Of a DNA stretch of 64,000 nucleotides, positions 1-10,183 are shown piece after piece (position 1 is the stretch's first letter; each line of letters begins with the position of its first letter). The DNA comes from Rhodobiaceae bacterium UBA4490. Its GTDB lineage: Bacteria > Pseudomonadota > Alphaproteobacteria > Parvibaculales > Parvibaculaceae. The stretch covers positions 372,001 to 436,000 of the forward strand of contig DGNO01000003.1 of NCBI GenBank assembly GCA_002389665.1, read 5' to 3'. Below the pieces are notes generated by a model, which saw only the letters and a program-made list of their open reading frames with translations, made no database searches and was not told the origin of the DNA. The translations under genes and the position numbers were made by a program.

Positions 1-261
1 TTCATTCTTCTGGCGCTTGCCGCCGGGCTTTACGACCTTAGCCCCGCGTTTGAAGGGGAAGCCCCGCGCCTGCACGGGCTCGGTGAAATCTGGTTCGCGC
101 TTTCACCGGGCAGCCTCAATCTTCTGCAAGCCGTCACGCAGCGCTATTTATGGCCGCCGCTCTGGGACCCCGGCATGACCTGGCTGCTTGTGCAGCCCGC
201 CCTTGCCGTCTTTGCCCTGCCCGCCGCCTTTTTCGCACTGATAAGCGCCATGAAACGCTAG
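1..261 (+). CDS. C-terminal part of a membrane protein of unknown function (5' end outside the window)
   Basis: The frame is open from the first base and ends at TAG in 259-261, leaving 86 visible residues. They are hydrophobic and aromatic, and finish with one clear membrane segment (about residues 62-82, from GMTWLLVQPALAVFALP onward) and the short basic tail MKR. I do not recognise a domain. The upstream part, including the start codon, lies outside the window. The gene converges on lepA with only 23 bases between the stop codons, and a hairpin in that gap may end both transcripts. The codon pattern matches the neighbouring genes, so it is probably a real gene and not a chance frame. No function is assigned. 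Confidence 0.7.
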   Translation, partial: FILLALAAGLYDLSPAFEGEAPRLHGLGEIWFALSPGSLNLLQAVTQRYLWPPLWDPGMTWLLVQPALAVFALPAAFFALISAMKR

Positions 262-265
262 AAGG

Positions 266-286
266 AAGGCTCAGGCCAAGAGCCTT
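266..286. terminator. Possible bidirectional terminator hairpin between the partial membrane gene and lepA
   Basis: AAGGCTC (266-272) and GAGCCTT (280-286) form a 7 bp stem with a 7 base loop, overlapping the lepA stop codon. There is no long T-run on either side, so this may be a weak terminator. Confidence 0.4.
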
Positions 287-2087
287 AATTGTCGTCCATC
301 TTGAGCGCGGCGATAAAAGCTTCCTGAGGGATTTCGACGCGGCCGAACTGGCGCATCTTTTTCTTCCCCTCTTTCTGCTTTTCCAGCAGCTTGCGCTTAC
401 GCGAAACATCGCCGCCATAACATTTGGCGGTCACGTCCTTGCGCATTGCCGCAATGGTCTCCCGCGCGATAACGCGCCCGCCAATGGCCGCCTGGACCGG
501 AATCTTGAAAAGATGCCGGGGAATGAGGTCTTTCAGTTTTTCGCACATGGCCCGGCCGCGCGATTCCGCACGCGCCCGGTGCACGACCGTCGCCAATGCA
601 TCCACCGGCTCTTCGTTCACCAGGATCGACATTTTCACGAGGTCGTTCGCCTCGTAATTCTCGATCTGATAATCGAAGCTGGCATAGCCGCGGGTGATGG
701 ATTTCAGCCGGTCATAGAAATCGAACACCACTTCATTGAGCGGCAGGCGGTACACGACCATGGCGCGGGCACCCGCATAGGTCAGGTCCTGCTGAATGCC
801 GCGCCGGTCTTCGCACAGTTTCAGCACCGCACCGAGATATTCATCCGGCACCAGGATCGTTGCCTTGATCCACGGCTCTTCAATGCGGTCGATTTTCACC
901 GGGTCCGGCATATCGGCGGGGTTGTGCATCTCCACCATGTCGCCATTCGTCAGATAGACGTGATAGATCACGCTCGGCGCCGTGGTGATGAGCTCGATAT
1001 TAAACTCGCGTTCGATCCGTTCCCGCACGATTTCAAGGTGCAGAAGCCCGAGGAAACCGCAGCGGAACCCGAAGCCGAGCGCCGCGCTCGTTTCCATTTC
1101 ATAATGGAAGCTTGCATCGTTGAGCCGCAGCTTGCCGATCGCCTCGCGCAGATCCTCGAACTGGGAACTGTCGATGGGAAAGAGCCCGCAGAAAACGACG
1201 GGCTGCGCGGGCTTGAAGCCCGGCAGCGGTTTTGCGCAAGGGCGCTTTTCGTCCGTCACCGTGTCGCCAACGGCGGTATCGGCCACTTCCTTAATGGAGG
1301 CGGTGAAGAAACCGATCTCGCCCGCGGCGAGCTCTTTCACGTTTTCCTTCTTCGGCTTGAAGATCCCAACCTGATCGACCGTGTAAGAGGCCCCGGCCTG
1401 CATCATCTTGATCTTCTGGCCCTTCTTCATCACGCCGTCGACGACGCGCACCAGCACGACGACGCCGAGATAGGGGTCGTACCAGCTATCGACCAGCATG
1501 GCTTTGAGCGGCGCTTCCCGGTCGCCCCGCGGCGGGGGCAGGCGGCGGACGATCGCCTCCAGCACCTTGTCGATGCCGAGGCCGGATTTTGCGGAAATTT
1601 CCACCGCGTCCGAGGCATCCAGACCGATGACATCCTCGATCTGCTCTTTAACGCGCTCAGGTTCGGCGGCGGGCAGATCGATCTTGTTCAGGACGGGCAC
1701 GATCTCATGATTGACCTCGATCGCCTGATAGACATTGGCAAGCGTCTGCGCTTCCACGCCCTGGCTTGCATCCACCACAAGGAGCGAACCTTCACAGGCG
1801 GCGAGCGAGCGGTTCACCTCATAAGCAAAATCGACATGACCCGGCGTGTCGATCAGGTTGAGCTGATAGGTTTCCCCATCCGCCGCCTGATAGGACAGGC
1901 GCACGGTCTGCGCCTTGATCGTGATGCCGCGCTCGCGCTCGATATCCATACTATCGAGCACCTGCTCCTTCATCTCGCGCTGGGTCAGCCCGCCGCATAG
2001 CTGGATGAGCCGGTCAGCCAGCGTGGATTTGCCGTGGTCGATATGCGCCACGATGGAGAAATTGCGAATATGGGCAAGGTCGGTCAT
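285..2087 (-). CDS. lepA: Elongation factor 4 (LepA), back-translocating GTPase
   Basis: The 600-residue protein is full length for LepA. LepA is a translational GTPase that binds the ribosome and helps stalled or mistranslocated complexes. Visible GTPase motifs are the P-loop AHIDHGKS (residues 14-21), DTPGHVDF for G3 and NKIDLP for G4. These are followed by the EF-G-like domains and the LepA C-terminal domain with its basic end ([27 protein letters not shown] region). I chose the ATG at 2087, which gives [10 protein letters not shown], the usual LepA N-terminus. An in-frame start 36 bases upstream would add an atypical extension. A crotonase gene lies upstream on the same strand, 77 bases away, so the two may be cotranscribed. 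Confidence 0.97.
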   Translation of the reverse strand: MTDLAHIRNFSIVAHIDHGKSTLADRLIQLCGGLTQREMKEQVLDSMDIERERGITIKAQTVRLSYQAADGETYQLNLIDTPGHVDFAYEVNRSLAACEGSLLVVDASQGVEAQTLANVYQAIEVNHEIVPVLNKIDLPAAEPERVKEQIEDVIGLDASDAVEISAKSGLGIDKVLEAIVRRLPPPRGDREAPLKAMLVDSWYDPYLGVVVLVRVVDGVMKKGQKIKMMQAGASYTVDQVGIFKPKKENVKELAAGEIGFFTASIKEVADTAVGDTVTDEKRPCAKPLPGFKPAQPVVFCGLFPIDSSQFEDLREAIGKLRLNDASFHYEMETSAALGFGFRCGFLGLLHLEIVRERIEREFNIELITTAPSVIYHVYLTNGDMVEMHNPADMPDPVKIDRIEEPWIKATILVPDEYLGAVLKLCEDRRGIQQDLTYAGARAMVVYRLPLNEVVFDFYDRLKSITRGYASFDYQIENYEANDLVKMSILVNEEPVDALATVVHRARAESRGRAMCEKLKDLIPRHLFKIPVQAAIGGRVIARETIAAMRKDVTAKCYGGDVSRKRKLLEKQKEGKKKMRQFGRVEIPQEAFIAALKMDDN

Positions 2088-2164
2088 GGCGGCGCTTTTA
2101 TCATCAGCCGGGGCTGCCGCCAACTGGTGCTTTTGCCGCTCCGCCCCCTTTCGCGCCTTGGAGG

Positions 2165-2998
2165 CTAGCCCTTGCCGCCCTTCCAGGCCGCCGGGCGTTT
2201 TTCCATCCAGGCCTTGATGCCCTCTTTATAGTCGGGATGGGTGATCATGGCCTCCAAAAGCGCCTCGGAGGCCCGCACGGCCTCTGCCGGGGGTCGGTGC
2301 TGGTCCCCGTAAATCTGCCATTTCGTCTCCCGCAGCGAGCCGGGGGCGACACCTGCCGTCAAAGCGCGCGCATAACCATAGACAGCATCCATCAGCTCCT
2401 CCGGCGCGCAGAGCCGGTTGAGGAGCCCCATTTCCTTGGCCTCTTCGGCGGTAAAGACCCGGCTGGAAAGCAGAATGTCATTGGCATGGCCGAGTCCTAC
2501 AATGCGGGGCAGGACCCAAGAAAGGCCGAATTCGGCAGGAAAGTTGAACCTGCCATGGGCGGCGGTGAATTTTGCGCCGCGAGCGGCAAAGCGCAGATCC
2601 GCATAGGCCGCGAGCACCAGGCCGATACCGGCCGCCGCGCCGTTGATGGCCGCGACGACGGGCTTCGTCAGGCCGAAATGATAGGCGAAGGTGGCATCGA
2701 ATTCCTCCCGCACCCCGAAGCCCGGCATGGCGATGTCCGGCGTCGTGCCCGCATCATATTTGCCCTTTTCCGAATGGCCTTCGAGGGCAGCGGTATCGGC
2801 GCCCGCGCAAAAGGCTTTACCCTCCGGATCGCCGGTCACGACGATGACGCGCACGCCACCGTCCTTGTCCGCTTTTTCGAGCACATGGCGGTATTCCATA
2901 TGCATGCGCCCGGTCCAGGCGTTACGCCGGTGCGGGCGGGAGAGCGTGATGGTCGCGATCTCGTCCTTCAGCTCGTATTTGACGGTTTTCAGTTCCAT
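2165..2998 (-). CDS. Enoyl-CoA hydratase/isomerase (crotonase) family protein
   Basis: The 277-residue protein has crotonase-fold landmarks. The N-terminal strand segment carries [20 protein letters not shown] (about residues 63-69) is the first oxyanion-hole region, and [15 protein letters not shown] is the second oxyanion-hole and helix segment. Crotonases act on acyl-CoA thioesters, most often as hydratase or isomerase in fatty-acid or aromatic catabolism. The substrate cannot be told from the sequence. [11 protein letters not shown] is the catalytic-region loop, with the glutamate position occupied by E. It lies upstream of lepA on the same strand and has no beta-oxidation partners beside it. 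The family is secure, the specific reaction is not. Confidence 0.9.
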   Translation of the reverse strand: MELKTVKYELKDEIATITLSRPHRRNAWTGRMHMEYRHVLEKADKDGGVRVIVVTGDPEGKAFCAGADTAALEGHSEKGKYDAGTTPDIAMPGFGVREEFDATFAYHFGLTKPVVAAINGAAAGIGLVLAAYADLRFAARGAKFTAAHGRFNFPAEFGLSWVLPRIVGLGHANDILLSSRVFTAEEAKEMGLLNRLCAPEELMDAVYGYARALTAGVAPGSLRETKWQIYGDQHRPPAEAVRASEALLEAMITHPDYKEGIKAWMEKRPAAWKGGKG

Positions 2999-3157
2999 AA
3001 GCCTCTCCCCGCGCCGTGCGATTTCTTTTCCTCAAGAAGGGCAGGCATTGGGCGCGGCGTCAAGACGCGGCGCGCACCGGAAGAAACGCAAGCGATTGCG
3101 CAATGGCACCAATCGCCTATGCTGCGCGGGAATTGCCCATTTTAAATGGAGGCCGGA

Positions 3158-3460
3158 ATGAGACCCGCACCGCTTTCGCTGACCGCCGCCTTCTGCTTCA
3201 CCGCCGCTTTTTGGGCCGCGCCCGCGTTTGCCGAGTCCGGCGCGGAGAAGCCCAAAAAGGAACCGCGCTGGGTGGAAGAGGAATACCGCTCCATCCGGCC
3301 CGGCAAGCTCGACGATAAATATGCCGAGCGCCCGGACGAGCCGACCTTCCGTTTCGATTTCGACGACCCGAAAGAGCGCGAAGACGAATATGGGCTCGAG
3401 CGCCTGGGCGATGAGGAAGAACGGGAACCCGTTCCCGGCCTCAAAAAAGCGCCTTACTAA
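3158..3460 (+). CDS. Small acidic exported protein of unknown function
   Basis: This 100-residue protein starts MRPAPLSLTAAFCFTAAF and has a clear Sec signal peptide ending near AFA-ES. The mature part is rich in Glu, Asp, Arg and Pro (for example FRFDFDDPKEREDEYGLERL) and has no cysteines, so it is probably disordered in the periplasm. I chose the ATG at 3158 because GGAGG ends six bases upstream. An ATG 12 bases earlier overlaps that site. It is divergent from the crotonase and convergent with pheT, and a strong terminator follows. No family is recognised. Confidence 0.75.
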   Translation: MRPAPLSLTAAFCFTAAFWAAPAFAESGAEKPKKEPRWVEEEYRSIRPGKLDDKYAERPDEPTFRFDFDDPKEREDEYGLERLGDEEEREPVPGLKKAPY

Positions 3461-3479
3461 GACGGCCCTAAAAGATGAA

Positions 3480-3511
3480 AAACCCCGGCCTTGAGAGCCG
3501 GGGTTTTTTTT
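3480..3511. terminator. Rho-independent terminator between the small exported protein and pheT
   Basis: CCCCGGC (3483-3489) pairs with GCCGGGG (3497-3503), with a 7 base loop. Eight T follow, and A-rich sequence precedes the stem, so it can work on both strands for the two convergent genes. Confidence 0.9.
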
Positions 3512-3527
3512 CGGGAGCGCTTCAGGC

Positions 3528-5942
3528 TTAGCCGCGCAAAGCGCCGCCTGTCGCCTTTTCCACCGAGGCGATGATGCGGGCGCTCACCGCTTCGATTTCC
3601 TCGTCCGTCAGCGTCTTGTCTTTCGGCTGCAAGGTCACTTCGATGGCGAGTGATTTTTTCTCCTCGCCCAGATTGCCGCCTTCGAACACATCGAACAGCG
3701 TCACTTCCGTGATCAGCGCCTTTTCCGCGCCGCGCGCCGCCTTGATCAGGCTGTCCGCGCTCACGCCCCTGTCCACCACAAAGGCAAAGTCGCGGGTGAG
3801 CGGCTGAAGATCGGAGAGCGCCAGAGCCGGTTTCGTCTTGGTGGCCTTGGCCTTGGGCTGCGGGATCGCATCCAGAAAGACCTCGAAGCCGACAATGGGA
3901 CCGGCCACATCCATTTTGTCGAGGACGCGCGGGTGCAACTCGCCGAAACGGGCAATGACGTTTTTCGGCCCAAGACGCAGTTCGCCGGAGCGGCCCGGAT
4001 GATACCAGAGCGGAGCCTCGGCAAAGACCTGCAGATTGGCCGCAGGCGCGCCCAAAGCTTCGAGCAGCGCCAGCGCATCGGCCTTGGCGTCGAAGACATC
4101 GACCTTGCCCGCACCGCCCTGCCAGTGGCGCCCGCCGCCTGCCGGCTTCATCGTGCCCTGGCGGATGCCGGCGGCAACGCGCTTTTGGTCGGAGGGCGCT
4201 TCGCCTTCATAATGCTGGCCGACTTCGAAAAGCGCTGCTGCGCCGAGCCCGCGGGCAAGATTGCGCCCGGCAGCGGCAATGAGGCCCGGCAACAGGCTCG
4301 GGCGCATGTCGCTCATCTCGCTCGAGATGGGATTGGCAAGCTCGAGCGCTTTTGCCCCGCCGCCGAAAATCAGCGCCTGTTCCTTGGGAATGAACGACCA
4401 GGTGACCGCTTCCACGAGCCCGCGCGCGGCCAGCGCCCGGCGCGCCTGGCGCGTACGCTTCTGGCCGATGGTGAGCACAGCAGGGGCCACATCGAAGCGG
4501 CGCGGCAGAGCCTGCGAGCGCACTTCATTCAGCCCGTGGATACGCACCACTTCTTCCACAAGGTCCGCTTCGCCGAAAATATCGGGCCGCCAGGACGGCA
4601 CGGCAACGGAAAGCGCAGGCGCCGCGCCTGCCGCCTTGAAGCCGAGTTTTTCCAGAATGGTTTTGATCTCGGCTTCTTCGAGCTTCAAACCTGTCAGCCG
4701 TTCTACCCGCGCGGGGTTGAAGGTGATCGTCTTTTCTTCGATTGCGGGCGCGCCTGCGCTTTCCAGCTTCGAGACCTCGCCGCCGCAAATCTCCACGATC
4801 ATTTTTGCGGCAAGGTCGCAGCCTTCTTCCACGAAAGCCGGATCGACGCCGCGCTCGAAACGGTAGCGGGCATCGGAATTGATGCCGGTCTTGCGGCCCG
4901 TCGAGGCGGTGCGCATCGGATCGAAATAAGCGCTTTCGATGAAGACGTCGGTTGTTTCCTCCGTCGAGCCGGAATGCTCGCCGCCCATGATGCCGCCGAA
5001 GCCGAGCACCGCCTTATCGTCGGCGATGACGCACATGGCCGTACCCGCTTCATATTCCTTGCCGTCGAGCGCGAGGAAAGTTTCCCCCTGACCAAGCCGG
5101 GCGCGGATATTGCCGGTGAGCTTTGCCGCGTCATAAACATGCAGCGGGCGGCCCCGGTCATAGGAAATATAATTGGTGATATCGACCAGCGCGTTGATGG
5201 GGCGCAGGCCGATGGCGGCGAGGCGTTTTTGCATCCACGCGGGCGAGGCACCGTTCTTCACGCCGCGCACCATGCGGCCCGTAAAATGCGGGCAGGCGTC
5301 GAGCGCATCGATTTCAATCTTCACCGGGCTTTCGAAGGCCCCGTCGATGCGGGGCGCTTCCGGCGTCTTCAACGTGCCAAGGCCGGCGGCGGCAAGATCG
5401 CGCGCCACGCCGTAAACGCCGAGGCAGTCGGGACGGTTCGGCGTGATCGCAATTTCGATTACGGGATCGTTTTGCCCCAGCACATCCGCTGCCTGCGTGC
5501 CGATCTCGAATTCGCCGTCAAGTTCGATAATGCCGGAATGCTCATCGGAGAGTTCCAACTCGCGCTCCGAACACATCATGCCGTTCGATTCCACGCCGCG
5601 GATTTTCGTCGGCTTCAGCACCAAGCCGTTCGCCGGAATGGTGGCGCCGGGCGGCGCGAAAATACCGAGAAGACCGGTCTTGGCATTGGGCGCGCCGCAG
5701 ACAACCTGCAAGACATCACGCTTACCGCCGACCAGTGCTTCGACTTTGCAGAGCTTCAGCTTGTCGGCATCCGGATGCGGGCCTGCTTCCAGAATGCGCG
5801 CGACGGAGAAAGGCGCAAGGCGCTCGGCCGGATCGTCCACCCCTTCGACCTCAAGGCCGATCATGGTGAGCTTTTCGACGATCTCGTCGAGGCTCGCCTC
5901 CGTTTCCAGATGATCTTTCAGCCAGGAAAGCGTGAACTTCAT
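3528..5942 (-). CDS. pheT: Phenylalanine-tRNA ligase beta subunit
   Basis: The 804-residue protein has the full bacterial PheT layout. It has an N-terminal tRNA-binding EMAP-like domain (about residues 40-150, with [12 protein letters not shown]), B3/B4 editing domain (about 210-380), B5 domain (about 405-475), a catalytic-like core and a C-terminal ferredoxin-fold anticodon-binding domain (about 710-800, starting near [17 protein letters not shown] sequence). With PheS it forms the alpha2-beta2 enzyme that charges tRNA-Phe and edits Tyr-tRNA-Phe in the cytoplasm. Its start overlaps the pheS stop by 4 bases, so translation is probably coupled. No truncation or frameshift was seen. Confidence 0.97.
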   Translation of the reverse strand: MKFTLSWLKDHLETEASLDEIVEKLTMIGLEVEGVDDPAERLAPFSVARILEAGPHPDADKLKLCKVEALVGGKRDVLQVVCGAPNAKTGLLGIFAPPGATIPANGLVLKPTKIRGVESNGMMCSERELELSDEHSGIIELDGEFEIGTQAADVLGQNDPVIEIAITPNRPDCLGVYGVARDLAAAGLGTLKTPEAPRIDGAFESPVKIEIDALDACPHFTGRMVRGVKNGASPAWMQKRLAAIGLRPINALVDITNYISYDRGRPLHVYDAAKLTGNIRARLGQGETFLALDGKEYEAGTAMCVIADDKAVLGFGGIMGGEHSGSTEETTDVFIESAYFDPMRTASTGRKTGINSDARYRFERGVDPAFVEEGCDLAAKMIVEICGGEVSKLESAGAPAIEEKTITFNPARVERLTGLKLEEAEIKTILEKLGFKAAGAAPALSVAVPSWRPDIFGEADLVEEVVRIHGLNEVRSQALPRRFDVAPAVLTIGQKRTRQARRALAARGLVEAVTWSFIPKEQALIFGGGAKALELANPISSEMSDMRPSLLPGLIAAAGRNLARGLGAAALFEVGQHYEGEAPSDQKRVAAGIRQGTMKPAGGGRHWQGGAGKVDVFDAKADALALLEALGAPAANLQVFAEAPLWYHPGRSGELRLGPKNVIARFGELHPRVLDKMDVAGPIVGFEVFLDAIPQPKAKATKTKPALALSDLQPLTRDFAFVVDRGVSADSLIKAARGAEKALITEVTLFDVFEGGNLGEEKKSLAIEVTLQPKDKTLTDEEIEAVSARIIASVEKATGGALRG

Positions 5943-7021
5943 GACGAGACCCCCCCGTCGAGTGTAGGCACATCGAGTGCGGCAAATCCGTAATGTTTCA
6001 GCCAGCGCAGATCGGCCTCGAAAAAGGCGCGCAGGTCCGGAATGCCGTATTTGAGCATGGCAAGGCGGTCGATCCCCATGCCGAAGGCAAAGCCCTGATA
6101 GCGCTCAGGATCGATGCCCGACGCGCTGAGCACATTGGGGTGAACCATGCCGCAGCCGAGAATCTCCAGCCAATCATCCCCTTCCCCGATGCGGATTTCC
6201 CCGCCGGAGCGCGCGCAGCGCACATCGACTTCCATGGAAGGTTCGGTGAACGGGAAAAAGGACGGGCGGAAGCGCAGTTCCACCTTACCCGTTTCGAAAA
6301 AGGCGCCGAGAAAAGTTTCCAGCGTCCATTTCAAATGGCCGAGATTGGTTTCCTCGTCGATGACGAGCCCTTCGACCTGGTGGAATTGCGGCGTATGGGT
6401 CTGGTCGCTGTCACAGCGGAACGTGCGGCCCGGCGCGATGAAGCGGAAAGGCGGCTTACCCTTCTCCATCGTGCGCACCTGCACGGGGCTTGTATGCGTG
6501 CGCAGCAGCGGGCGCGAGCCGTCTTCCTTTTCATGGAAATAGAACGTGTCGTGCATTTCGCGCGCCGGGTGCCCTTCGGGGAAGTTCAGCGCCTCGAAAT
6601 TGTAATAGTCGGTTTCGATGTCCGGCCCCTCTTCGACGGAAAAGCCCATATCGCCGAAGATCGCGGTGATCTCATCGAAGACCTGCGAGATCGGATGAAT
6701 GCGCCCGGCCCCGAGCGCGCTTTCGCGCACCGGCAGCGTTACATCCACCTCTTCGGAGGCAAGGCGCGCTTCGAGCGCTGCTTCATGAAGGGCTTCCTTG
6801 CGCTGGGCGATCGCCTCGCCCACCCGGTCTTTCAGCCCGTTCAGTGCCGGGCCCATTTCCTTGCGCTCTTCCGGGCTCATCTTACCGAGGCCTTTCAGCT
6901 GCTCGGACACCGTGCCCTTTTTGCCCAAGGCCGCGACGCGCACATCCTCGAGAGCCTTTTCGCTCTCAGCCGCCGCCACGCTTGCCAGAATCTCGTCTTC
7001 AAGCTTTTTCAGATCGCTCAT
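5939..7021 (-). CDS. pheS: Phenylalanine-tRNA ligase alpha subunit
   Basis: The 360-residue protein has an N-terminal coiled-coil tRNA-binding arm (about residues 1-85) and a class II aminoacyl-tRNA synthetase core. Class II motifs visible are motif 2 around [12 protein letters not shown], a substrate pocket around [15 protein letters not shown], and motif 3 around [14 protein letters not shown]. It activates phenylalanine and transfers it to tRNA-Phe. pheT follows with an ATGA overlap. Upstream, between rplT and pheS, a nested hairpin may act as terminator or attenuator. The gene order rpmI-rplT-pheS-pheT is the widespread bacterial arrangement. Confidence 0.97.
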   Translation of the reverse strand: MSDLKKLEDEILASVAAAESEKALEDVRVAALGKKGTVSEQLKGLGKMSPEERKEMGPALNGLKDRVGEAIAQRKEALHEAALEARLASEEVDVTLPVRESALGAGRIHPISQVFDEITAIFGDMGFSVEEGPDIETDYYNFEALNFPEGHPAREMHDTFYFHEKEDGSRPLLRTHTSPVQVRTMEKGKPPFRFIAPGRTFRCDSDQTHTPQFHQVEGLVIDEETNLGHLKWTLETFLGAFFETGKVELRFRPSFFPFTEPSMEVDVRCARSGGEIRIGEGDDWLEILGCGMVHPNVLSASGIDPERYQGFAFGMGIDRLAMLKYGIPDLRAFFEADLRWLKHYGFAALDVPTLDGGVSS

Positions 7022-7054
7022 GTCACACTCTGCTTTCGCGCTCGCTCAAAACAC

Positions 7055-7111
7055 AAAACCCCGCACGCATCTTCGCCGGCCGAAGGCCTGGCGGGAGACG
7101 CCGCGGGGTTT
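7055..7111 (-). terminator. Nested hairpin between rplT and pheS: terminator or attenuator
   Basis: Reading the minus strand, AAACCCCGC (7111-7103) pairs with GCGGGGTTTT (7064-7055). It encloses a compact GGCC-TTC-GGCC hairpin with flanking CGCC/GGCG pairing. The T-rich GTGTTTTGAG follows. The structure can end rplT transcription or reduce read-through into pheST. I saw no Phe-rich leader peptide in this gap. Confidence 0.55.
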
Positions 7112-7133
7112 CGCGTCGTTCGAATTGGTGCGC

Positions 7134-7490
7134 TTACTTCAGCGCCGCTGCCGCCTGATCGACCAGTGCCTTGAAAGCCTCGGGCTCGCGGATGGCGAGG
7201 TCGGACAGAACCTTGCGGTCAACCTCGACGCCGGCTTTCCCGAGACCGTTGATAAATCGGCCATAGGTCATGCCATGCTCGCGGACGGCCGCGTTGATGC
7301 GCTGGATCCAGAGCGCACGGAAATTGCGCTTGCGGGTGCGCCGGTCGCGATAGGCGTATTGCCCGGCTTTTTCGACAGCCTGGTTGGCAGTGCGGAAGGT
7401 ATTCTTCCGGCGGCCATAATAGCCCTTCGCGGCTTTTACGATTTTGCGGTGGCGCGCATGCGCCGTAACGCCTCTTTTCACACGTGACAT
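7134..7490 (-). CDS. rplT: 50S ribosomal protein L20
   Basis: The 118-residue basic protein begins [16 protein letters not shown] and matches L20 across its length, with [15 protein letters not shown] and [22 protein letters not shown]20 binds 23S rRNA early in 50S assembly, and in many bacteria represses its own operon by binding the leader mRNA. It follows rpmI by 17 bases with a good ribosome-binding site (AAGGAG). The start is unambiguous. Confidence 0.98.
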   Translation of the reverse strand: MSRVKRGVTAHARHRKIVKAAKGYYGRRKNTFRTANQAVEKAGQYAYRDRRTRKRNFRALWIQRINAAVREHGMTYGRFINGLGKAGVEVDRKVLSDLAIREPEAFKALVDQAAAALK

Positions 7491-7507
7491 GTCAGAGCTC
7501 CTTCACC

Positions 7508-7705
7508 TTAGCCGTAGGGCAAGAATTTTTTGATCATCCGCGAGTTCGTGTCGTCGGCGATCGCCGTGCCACGCTGGTTGCGGATTTGAGTGTTGGAACG
7601 CTTGATCATGCCGTGCTGTTTGCCGGCCTGGGTGCGGACAACCTTGCCCGAACCCGTCAGCTTGAAGCGCTTTTTGGCGCCAGACTTCGTCTTCAACTTG
7701 GGCAT
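7508..7705 (-). CDS. rpmI: 50S ribosomal protein L35
   Basis: The 65-residue protein begins [14 protein letters not shown] and ends MIKKFLPYG, the standard L35 termini. It is a small basic 50S subunit protein. AAGGAG lies just upstream of the ATG at 7705. It is the first gene of rpmI-rplT (and probably pheST). The usual upstream partner infC is not adjacent here: it lies about 4.2 kb away, with four other genes between. Confidence 0.98.
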   Translation of the reverse strand: MPKLKTKSGAKKRFKLTGSGKVVRTQAGKQHGMIKRSNTQIRNQRGTAIADDTNSRMIKKFLPYG

Positions 7706-7890
7706 TTTGCTCTCCTTGGTCGTGTGGCCGGCTGCATCCGCTGAAGAAAAGGCGCTTAAGTGCCTGTAGATGCAGCTCTTTTGGCATTTTGGACCGACAC
7801 GGCATGCCCTTTACGCCGGACGGCCCCAAGAAAGACATGCGTTATACGCATTCCGCCCCAAAGGTCAAGCGGGCTCCGGCGGCAAAGGGC

Positions 7891-7915
7891 CCTCAAGGCC
7901 GGAAAAGCCTTGAGG
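7891..7915 (-). terminator. Hairpin downstream of the LLM oxidoreductase gene
   Basis: CCTCAAGGC (7891-7899) and GCCTTGAGG (7907-7915) form a perfect 9 bp stem, flanked by CAAAGGG and CCCTTTG that can extend it. On the minus strand it follows the stop codon of the LLM gene but has no T-run. It could be an imperfect terminator, or part of the leader of rpmI-rplT. Confidence 0.45.
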
Positions 7916-7938
7916 TTTTGTCCCTTTGCTTCGGAGGG

Positions 7939-9183
7939 TTATTCCGCCGCCTTGGTCTGATTGACCATCGGGCGCGGCACGGCGGCGGGCACGATGGGGA
8001 TTTCCTCATCGGAGAGCGGCTTCATCCAGTTTTTCCGTTTCAGGGCCGCCTCGATGTAAGGGGCAAGCTCTTCCTGTTTCGCCTGCTCGCGGGCCGCCCG
8101 CTCCGCCTGAAACTCGGGCATCACTTCGGCAGCGAAGAGCTCCAGCGATTCGCAGATATGGGCGTGCTGGTTGCGCCCGGCCTGCTGCATGAAGATCACC
8201 TGATCGACACCGGCCTCCTGAAGCGCTTTCAAATGGGCGCGCATGTCCTCCGGCGTGCCGATGCCGTTCGCCTCCACATTGCCCGTCGATGCCTCGATCA
8301 CCTCTTCGGTGCGGTTGCCGCGCTGCTTGAGATAATCGCCCCACATATCGGTGCGGCCGGGCTTGCAGTCCTGCGTCACGAGGGCGGCGAGCGCATAGCC
8401 GAAAAACTCGAAGCCTTCATGTCCCCGGCGGATCGCTTCGGCGCGGTCGTGATGGAGCGAGAAATTGGAGACGAGCGCGATATTGGCATTCACCGTATGG
8501 CCGAGCGGCACGCAGTCTTTGGACTTGATGATGCCGTAATAAATATCGGCCCAATGTTTCGCTTCTTCCGGATCGACGAAGGAGAAGGCAAGCGCGCCGA
8601 GACCGAGCGAGGCGGCCACGCGGATCGTGTCGCGGTTCGTGCAGGCCATCCACATGGGCGGGTGCGGTTTTTGATAAGGCTTCGGCAGCACATTACGGCA
8701 GGGCATGGAGAAATACTTGCCCTCGAAACCGGGATAGGGGTCATGCACCATCATATTGGCGATCTGCTCGGCCGCCTCCAGAGACATGGCGCGCTTTTCC
8801 TTGGCCGGAATGCCGAAGCCGCCAAGCTCCAGCCGCGTCGCCCCTTCGCCGATGCCGAGCTGCACGCGCCCGCTCGACATCAGATCGAGTGTCGCCACGC
8901 TTTCGGCGGTGCGGGCGGGATGATTGTAATTCGGGATCACCTGACGGATGCCGTGGCCGAGGCGGATGTTTTCCGTCTTCGCCGCCGCGCAGGCGAGAAA
9001 GACTTCCGGCGCGCTGGAATGGGAATATTCATCGAGAAAATGATGCTCGACTTCCCAAGCATAATCGAAGCCCAGCTTGTCCGCGAGCACCACCTGGTCG
9101 AGCGCTTCATGGAACAGACGGTGCTCATCGCCCTCTTTCCAAGGCTTGGGCAATTGCAGCTCGTAAAACACACCGAATCTCAT
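7939..9183 (-). CDS. LLM-class (luciferase-like) flavin-dependent oxidoreductase
   Basis: The 414-residue protein has the bacterial luciferase-like TIM-barrel pattern. It starts MRFGVFYELQLP, with YAWEVEHHFLDEYSHSS early, then IRLGHGIRQVIPNYNHPAR and VQLGIGEGATRLEL. These match LLM monooxygenases that use FMNH2 or F420. The long-chain alkane or F420 subclass cannot be decided by eye, and the substrate is unknown. GGAGGAGAGG lies upstream of the ATG. It is transcribed toward rpmI but separated by 233 bases with a hairpin. No flavin reductase is adjacent, so reduced cofactor must come from elsewhere. Confidence 0.88.
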   Translation of the reverse strand: MRFGVFYELQLPKPWKEGDEHRLFHEALDQVVLADKLGFDYAWEVEHHFLDEYSHSSAPEVFLACAAAKTENIRLGHGIRQVIPNYNHPARTAESVATLDLMSSGRVQLGIGEGATRLELGGFGIPAKEKRAMSLEAAEQIANMMVHDPYPGFEGKYFSMPCRNVLPKPYQKPHPPMWMACTNRDTIRVAASLGLGALAFSFVDPEEAKHWADIYYGIIKSKDCVPLGHTVNANIALVSNFSLHHDRAEAIRRGHEGFEFFGYALAALVTQDCKPGRTDMWGDYLKQRGNRTEEVIEASTGNVEANGIGTPEDMRAHLKALQEAGVDQVIFMQQAGRNQHAHICESLELFAAEVMPEFQAERAAREQAKQEELAPYIEAALKRKNWMKPLSDEEIPIVPAAVPRPMVNQTKAAE

Positions 9184-9267
9184 CGGCCTCTCCTCCCTTG
9201 TTATTTTTTATGAGAAGAAGCCTAGCAAAGGGGTGTGGCTTCGCAACCGTCTTGGCGCGGAGCGGGC

Positions 9268-10170
9268 TTAAAGGCGGGTTTTCGCGGCGAGATTGAGCTC
9301 GCGAACAATGCCGAAAATCAGCGCGAAATCCGCCATCATCCGCCGGAAATGCGCGATCTCACCCATATTCTTGAAAAGCGAGACAGTGAAACGGTCACCG
9401 CCGCCAATCGCAAAAAGCAGCTTGCCGCCTTGAAAGGCAAGGCGCGCCGCCCCGTCCGACAGGTCATCGAGCCGTTTTACCCGTTCCATGAAACCGGGGG
9501 TGAGCAGATAGCGCGCTTCGACCTGATCATCGGAAAAGACATCGAAGCGTTTTTCGAAATCCGGATCTTCCAGTTTCACCCTGTCGCCCTTGCCGGAGGA
9601 AAAGAACGAGGCGAGAAAGCCGCCATCCCGGCGCACGATCGTCGTGCCGTGAAAGCGTTTGGGAAATTGCGCGCTCCCCACAAGGCCCTGAAAAACGGTG
9701 ACGTAATAGGTGCGGCCTTTGGAGTTGCGCCTCTGCTCCTGTAAATGGCTTTCGCAAAGCTCGAAGGGCACCTCATCGATCTTGCCCTGGATCGCATTGT
9801 CGAGACTGCACGTATCGTAAGAGGGGACAAGCGAGAGCGAGGAGAAAGGCTGGATGGACATGGTGCCGGCCTTAGGGTCGAGGGCGAAGTCCAGCTTCTC
9901 GCAAATCCGGGCAAGCAATTCCTTTTCGATTTTCTTGCCCAAAAAGATGAGTGGTGCGATGGCCGCAACGAATGTGACGAAAGAAATGAAGAGCACGTAT
10001 TCGGGCCACCCAAGCCAGATGAGCCCGGCAACGGGGAGCGCGGCCAACAAGATGCCGCCCACGGCAATGGCGAGGAAAAGACGGCGCTTTTTTTCGAACC
10101 CCATCAGCCAGGGGCGCAGCTCCGCCTCGTAAAACGCATCGAGTTCCGCAAGTTCTGCGACGTCCGACAT
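9268..10170 (-). CDS. DUF3137-type membrane protein, partner of LemA
   Basis: The 300-residue protein has a soluble start (AELAELDAFYEAELRPWL) followed by two adjacent membrane segments (about residues 27-50 and 53-75, including FLAIAVGGILLAALPVAGL). A longer beta-rich soluble part follows, with TYYVTVFQGLVGSAQFPKRF and TTIVRRD. This layout fits the DUF3137 family, whose biochemical role is unknown. It lies 13 bases downstream of a LemA-family gene on the same strand, a pairing known in alphaproteobacteria, so the two proteins probably work together at the inner membrane. The family assignment rests on topology, the FQGL segment and the LemA context. Confidence 0.75.
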   Translation of the reverse strand: MSDVAELAELDAFYEAELRPWLMGFEKKRRLFLAIAVGGILLAALPVAGLIWLGWPEYVLFISFVTFVAAIAPLIFLGKKIEKELLARICEKLDFALDPKAGTMSIQPFSSLSLVPSYDTCSLDNAIQGKIDEVPFELCESHLQEQRRNSKGRTYYVTVFQGLVGSAQFPKRFHGTTIVRRDGGFLASFFSSGKGDRVKLEDPDFEKRFDVFSDDQVEARYLLTPGFMERVKRLDDLSDGAARLAFQGGKLLFAIGGGDRFTVSLFKNMGEIAHFRRMMADFALIFGIVRELNLAAKTRL

Positions 10171-10183
10171 ACGCCTCGATCCC

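Noticed and set aside
150..2000. A long plus-strand open frame (about 616 codons) opposite lepA
   Set aside because: It lies entirely within the LepA gene, uses the reverse of its codons and has no recognisable domain. GC-rich genes often give such antisense frames.
3933..5993. A long plus-strand open frame opposite pheT
   Set aside because: The pheT reading is complete and conserved, and the antisense product has no domain.
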